64,000 nucleotides of DNA, taken from NCBI GenBank assembly GCA_032358165.1, contig JAALGY010000031.1, positions 3,038,001 to 3,102,000 of the forward strand. Reading direction: 5' to 3'. This document shows, in pieces, positions 58,524 to 64,000 of the stretch. A program made the translations under genes and the position numbers. The notes beneath the pieces are model-generated. The model was not told where the DNA came from. It did not search any database and was given only the letters and a program-made list of their open reading frames with translations. Within the stretch, counting starts at the first letter, position 1. The number at the start of each line of letters is the position of its first letter. The DNA is from Diplosphaera chodatii. Its lineage: Eukaryota > Chlorophyta > Trebouxiophyceae > Prasiolales > Stichococcaceae.

Positions 58524-61500
58524 ATGGAGACCGGCGGTGCCGACAGTGGCGGGCCCCAGCCGATGGCGGCGCAGCTGCGGCGGGCGTCCTCGACGCGCCG
58601 CCTGGCGCACTCCGGCTCAAGCGGTCCCAGCGGCGGCCCCGCCATCACGGAGATGGAGGCGCTGATCGGCTTCGTGGAGCTCATGGGCCGGTCCCCCGCC
58701 CGCCCCGATGTGCCGGAGTGCCGCGCGGCGCTGCTGACCGCCGCAGGTGGGGGCACCGCAGCACCAAATGACACTGGAGCATCCGAAAGCGTCCGGCCGG
58801 TCATGCTGTGTTGTGATTGGGCCGTCCCGCCATGCAGCAGCGGTGAGTTCAAGAACCCAGTCCTGGGCCTCAGCATCGCCTGGGGCTGACTCATGCGGTG
58901 AGAACAAGCACGAAGGCTCCCGTCTTTGCAGGCCTGCAAGGGCTGGGCTCCGATCCGGCGGCGCCGCTGCCGCCGGGCACGCTGCCGGAGGCGCTGCCCG
59001 AGGCGCGCGTCGCCGTGCTGCTGCAGAATCTGGGCGTCGCGCCCAACTCCGTCGTGGTCAGCGGCGCCACTGAATTAAAATTTGTGAAACATATGAGAAA
59101 AAAGTTGGAAACATTTATAATTTCCAATGTTATAATGAGTGAGATATAAAATTAAAGCATTATTGCTTTTGCTTGCTGGTGTTGATGGAGAGAGGGTTCA
59201 GCTTTCTTCTCAGCACCGGATGTTGTAGATAGGGAATAGCTGGGCAAGTGGGCTGGGGAATGGCCATGCTGCGAAGCCAGCGTCACAACTGAGTGAGCAG
59301 CTGGTTGGGCGGAGCTCCGCTCAGCATGTCATACAGCAGAGGCGGTTGCGCTGCTCCTCAGCGTTCTTCTCTCTCTGCACACGAGGAGCCAGGCGAGATC
59401 TGGGTCTGCGAGCTCCGCAGTAGTCCTGCAGTACCAACTCGATATATTGCCTTTGCCTCAATATATTGCATTACGACACATGCTTCAGCACTGCCAGCCA
59501 CAGCATGATGCGCCAGTACGCTTGGCCGCCTGCTTGCATTACAGGCCGGCTGCGAGCCTCTCAGCCCACCGATCAGCAGGCTGCCGGGCGGATGCATCGT
59601 GTCGCACCAGCGGGGACCTGTGGGTGCCGCGTCGTCCAGACGAAGGCCGAAAGCTCTCCCGCAAAGCGCTGCACCCTCGCCTGCAGGCGGACGCAACCGT
59701 GGCGCTGCTGGGGGCGCGGGACGGGTGGGTACCAACGCACCACCTGACGGCGCTGCTGCTGCTGGCGGTGCCCGGCAGCCTGCACTCCAAGATCGGCCTC
59801 ATGTTCCGGCTGCTGGACCGGTGAGTGGTGGCCCCTCAGCCGGCGCGGTAGCGCGGAGAATCCCCAGACCCTGAGCGTCTGTCAGTTTTGCAACTCCTTC
59901 AAGCCCAGGCACCAGTGGTGCTCACCTGCTGCGAAGTGCGACCCGGGTGCCTGCTGCAGCCGCTGCGCCACATGCTGCCACCACCTCAGCTGCAGCAGAT
60001 GAGCTGTGCGGGTGAAGCATTGACGAACACTCGTTACTGATGCCGGCGGCTGCCCTTGCCCTGCAGGGAGGGCGCGGGGCGCATGTCGCTGCAGGGCTGC
60101 CTGGCGGCGTCGCTGGCGCTGAACGCCGCGGGGCATGCTGCAGCGGGACTCGTCGCCACCGCCTCTGGAGGCAGGCCGCCGCCGCCTCCCCCCATCCCGC
60201 TCGCCATGCCTTCTGCTGCGCCCCTTGTCCCTGCCCCACACAATCCAAACGTACCTAAAGCATGCAAGGCCCTTCTTCCGAACTTCCGAACCCTTGAACC
60301 CTACTGCAGGCGCCAGCGCCCGCGCCGCGGTGACGCGGGAGCTGACGCAGCGGCCGCGGGTGGCGGCCGTGCGCGCGGCCTTCGACGCCGTGGTGCGCGG
60401 CGCGTACGCCCGCAGCGGCGCGGGCCCCGAGGGCGTCACAGGTGGGCCCGATTCCAGGCTGCTCCCTACCCCATTTCTGTGCATTTTGGGGTTTTCTGTC
60501 TGCGCTGGGGTCATGCAAGTCGATAAGCTTCGCTGGCCCGCGTTGGAGCTCGTGCGCAACTGCAGCTGCTGTTCGGCGGCTTCCAGCAGCAGCGCGCGAC
60601 CCTGGCGGCCTCAGGAGACACACGCCCTGCATCGCATCTTGCCTGCCAGCACACGGGGTTAAGCGGTTGCCATGTTGGTGTCGTCCTTGTGAGACAGACC
60701 TGTGCTGTGGTCCTGCCAATTGACCCTGACTCTGTGCGCGCCGTGCAGAGCAGCAGATGGTGGACATGGTGGAACGCATCCTGCGGGAGTCTGCCAGCGT
60801 GCTCAGCGGCAGCGGCGTCGCCAGCCCCGGAGCGGACGGCCGGACACAGCACGTGGGCTTGCAGACGTCGCTGCGGCATCGCTGCAGACCCTGCCAGCTG
60901 ATGCACATATGTGAAGGACCAGACATAGTTCAAACGAGATGTGTGTGGGTGTGTGTGTGTGTTGCAGGAGCCGTTACCACCTGGATTGGCGGGCCTGGTG
61001 GAGAGCTACGCGGGGCCGGACACCCTGCAGCGCATCTGCGCCAACTACGCCGCCGCCAGCAATAGGTGCTCGTACCTGCAGCCTGGCAGCCATGCCGCCG
61101 AACAGGGTGGTGACTGTTGCATCGTCAGGGGCGCCTGGGCCCCACAGCCGCACCAGCTGGGCGGCCAACTGCATGCGAGCGGCAGCGGCATGGACCCCTC
61201 ACAGATGAGAATCGCAATGTGCCCTGTACGATGTGCTCGTCTACAGCCAGTTGCATGCAGTCCGACTTAGGCGCCACTGCGCCTGCAGGAGCCGGAAGCG
61301 CAGCATAGATGTGCTTGAGCTGCTGTCCGGCCGCTCGGCGCTGGACGCCTCGTCGCCCCCGCAGCCGCCGCCGCCGCCGCCGCGGGGTGGGAAGGGCAGG
61401 CCGCCCCAGGGTGGCCGCACGCCCCGCAGCCGCTCCAGCACCTGGGCCACCCCGTTCTCGCGCTCGTCAAGGCAGGCCCCTTTTGTCGCAATGATGTGCC

Positions 61501-63984
61501 TAACACCCGCGACCACCTGCACAAGTCCCCAACAGACAGTCAATGACACCACCGTGCTGTGCATGTGTTAGTTTCCCGACACCTGTTCCCTGCGATGCGC
61601 GACCTCCTGTCAGGAGGCACCAGCAACTGTTCACTGCAGGCTTGACCAGCACCTGGTTGAACATGCGCTGTCCATTTTTCTCTGCTACCTGCCAGCGCTT
61701 CACAGCAAGCTGCCAAACCCTGACTGCAGGACCATGACGGACGCCGAGTTCACGACGCCGCCCAGCTCGCCGGGGAGCCCCCCCGCAGCGGTGTCCTTCG
61801 CCGAGCGGCGCCTGCAGCGCGCCAAGTCCTCGGGACTCTCGAGCGTGCGCAGCGGCGGGAACGCGTCCATGAGCGGCGCCCTGGCCGCGACCGCCGGCAG
61901 CGCGAGCCTCGGCGACATGCGCGGCTACGAAGACAGCGGCCTGCACTCATCATCGCACTCGGCAGGCGCGCTTGGTGATGCTGTTGACGCCCCCCCTGTG
62001 CTGCCTTGATGGTATCATGTGGTCCAGTCTGCCTACAAGTGGAACGATCAGAGGCAAATGATAGCCTACTGGCCGCATCCCAAGTCCAGTCTATCAGCAC
62101 GCCTGCGCATGGGCTGTGGTGCAGAGCGCCTTGCAAGGTTTGTGGCGCTTGCACCAACTCCACTGACCCTGGGCATGGTTCTTGACGTGGTAAGGCCGGC
62201 CATCACACTGCCGTCACTCACGCTGCAGGGCTGGCGAACGGGGACTCTGGGCCGCTGCCGGGCCGCCTGCAGCACGCAGACTCGTTGGGCGAGCGCTACA
62301 GGGCCGCCGACTCCGAGGCCCCCTACAGGGCCGCAGACTTCCGCCGCAACTCCCACGGCCGCACCACACTCGCCGGCTACGCCGCCAGCAGCAGCTACAG
62401 CGGCAGCAGCTCGCAGAGCGGCGACTCCAGCATCCCTGACCAAGCAGCAGGTGGGACCTTGGATGTGTTGTGTCGGCCATGGGCACAAGTTGCTGCCACT
62501 TTCCGCGTCTTCGCACTCGGCCAGTGAGCGTCAAGCGCCTGCTGTGGTTGACTATGTACTGCGCATGCTCTGCGCCTGGCTCCCTTTGTCCTGCAAGACC
62601 CGCAATGGCATTTTTCTGTGCACACTGTCAACCTCAAGAGCTTCACGACGCGACTGCCGTCCTCGTATCGGCAGGTTTCTCAGCTGCTCTGACCCTGCGC
62701 TGCGCTGTCGCCTGCAGTGACGCGGCTGAAAGAGGTGCAGTCGGCGGCGGACGCGGCGGCGACCACGATGCGGCGGGAGGTGGCGGCTGAGGTGAAGCCG
62801 CCGCCGCGCACCGACCCCAAGATCGCCGTCATGAACCTCGTGCAGGTGCCGGTCCTTTCCTCGCACCCCTGCCCAGGCTCCAGTACTCCTGTGGCGCATT
62901 TGGGTCTGAGCTCAGGAGCATGGCGGTCGCATGCCTGCGTTCAGTGCTTTGCAGCTCTGCGTGTGGCATGGGTCCCCCTGGTATCGTGCTTCACGCTCGC
63001 TCGTGGCCGAACACACACGCATCACGAGGCCATACATCGCCCCGTGACAGCATGACTGTTTGCGCAGGACATCGTCATCCGGCTGTACGTGACGACCTTC
63101 ATCAAGACGCTGCTGATCTTCATGCTGGTCACGCTCAACCTCTTCATCATCGCCATCTTCTACTACAGGTGCCAACACCATCATCCATGAACAAACTGCG
63201 TAGAAAATTGCTGCTGGAGGTGTCCTCATCATTGGGCAAGGAGCAATTACCACAACATCACAGCGCGCAGCCGATTCGAAAATACCAATTGAACATGCAT
63301 CAAGCATACCCTCAAGTCAAATTGAATGCAGCGCCTCGCCTCTCCAACAAGCACTGTGGGCGGTTCATGACGCCAAATCCAGATGCGCGTTCCCTGCAGG
63401 GTGCACATCACAATCGAGGCGTCGCTGGCGATCGCCACGGGCTTCAACCTGTTCTGCGTGGTCGTGGCGATTGTTTACATCATCACCCTGAAGGTGGACC
63501 CCGAGGACTTCAGGTGGCTGCAGCCCAAGCCCAAGGAGCCCAGGGACGGCGCCGAGGGGAAGGTGCGCGGCGCGAGGAGGCTGAAACAGCACACCAGCTG
63601 TCTTGAGGACATTTTGGCGTCCTGCTGGGCTGCTCCTGGCAGCAATCGGTTGGTGGCGCTGACAGCGTCAAGCATCAGGTGGCCGCAAGCAGGTTTTCGA
63701 CCAGTAGAGCATGGCTCCCGAGGGGCCGGCTTGCTGCTTCGGCAGCCCCAACCGTAACAGACTCTCACAGCAGCACCGTGGTGCGCTTTGCAAGTGGACG
63801 GAGTGTGATGTTGCGGCATGCTGCTGCCGCAGGGCGGGGAGAGCGCCGAGCGGCTGCTGAAGGCGGCCACCGACGCGGCGCCGGCCAGCCTGCAGCCGAT
63901 GCTGGCGTCCGTCGCGGCGCGAATCAAGACCAAGCCGGCGGACATCGACACCGACGGCACCTCCGACTCGGTCGCCGCTGAAGG
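58524..63984 (+). CDS. Unrecognised protein with degenerate EF-hand and two membrane helices (partial, runs off right edge)
   Basis: I do not recognise the family. Fourteen exons fit one frame (704 codons so far): 58524-58746, 58932-59056, 59687-59820, 60067-60170, 60310-60441, 60749-60852, 60968-61065, 61289-61471, 61730-61974, 62229-62450, 62718-62845, 63068-63168, 63400-63562, 63833-63984, with a donor at 63985. GLMFRLLDREGAGRMSLQGC resembles an EF-hand, but loop position 5 is Ala and position 12 is Gly, so calcium binding is doubtful. A helical middle region leads into Ser/Pro-rich, probably disordered sequence and a short coiled segment (TRLKEVQSAADAAATTM). Two membrane helices follow: TTFIKTLLIFMLVTLNLFII and FNLFCVVVAIVYIITL. 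The start and the exon 4, 8 and 9 ends are uncertain. Intron 2 (59057-59686) holds an AT-rich insertion. Confidence 0.65.
59071..59172. other. AT-rich island inside an intron
   Basis: About 100 bases of mostly A and T (gaattaaaatttgtgaaaca and on) in otherwise GC-rich DNA. It begins abruptly 14 bases after the exon 58932-59056 donor. It could be an organelle DNA insertion or a mobile-element remnant. No repeat boundary is visible. Confidence 0.6.
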
Positions 63985-64000
63985 GTGGGTCCATTGCTGT

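Overview
The window is nuclear DNA of a green alga (Chlorophyta). It is GC-rich. Almost every gene is cut into many short exons joined at GTGCGC/GTGAGC-like donors and CTGCAG-like acceptors, and several 3' ends carry TGTAA, the chlorophyte poly(A) signal. Rpt2 shows the plant form of the Walker A loop. A CEP104/FAP256 homologue points to a lineage with, or recently with, cilia. I cannot name the genus. All exon coordinates were read by eye from frame continuity, splice sites and family conservation. In every model below except the first gene, exon lengths sum to an open frame.

Layout. 78-1654 (-): unrecognised multi-exon gene, 5' part unresolved. 2358-5790 (+): 26S proteasome ATPase Rpt2. 6583-13512 (+): RecQ helicase with a UBA-like N terminus, a PIP-box-like motif and an RGG tail. 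14034-17387 (-): probable mitochondrial ribosomal protein bS18 with a very long N-terminal extension. 17995-20810 (+): ATP phosphoribosyltransferase (histidine step 1). 21453-27531 (+): CEP104-like protein whose frame runs on into kinesin-light-chain-type TPRs. 28397-34255 (+): BCS1-type AAA ATPase. 35937-52351: three M43 (pappalysin-like) secreted metalloproteases, two on + and one on -. 53748-57950 (-): type I mannose-6-phosphate isomerase. 58524 to beyond the right edge (+): unrecognised protein with a degenerate EF-hand and two membrane helices.

The accessory core is 33.7-49.7 kb. It is a tandem duplication of an approximately 8-kb unit: BCS1 3' end, then an M43 protease on +, then the 3' part of an M43 protease on -. 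The junction near 41.79 kb joins two truncated pseudogenes, a C-terminal remnant of the minus-strand protease and a C-terminal remnant of BCS1. The intact proteases have since diverged in stalk charge, propeptide and intron content. The last intron of copy A is precisely absent from copy B.

The genes do not form a pathway. Most are single housekeeping genes (proteasome, DNA repair, mitochondrial translation and complex III assembly, histidine and GDP-mannose precursor synthesis). The protease cluster is the locally expanded part, probably acting on cell wall or extracellular matrix.
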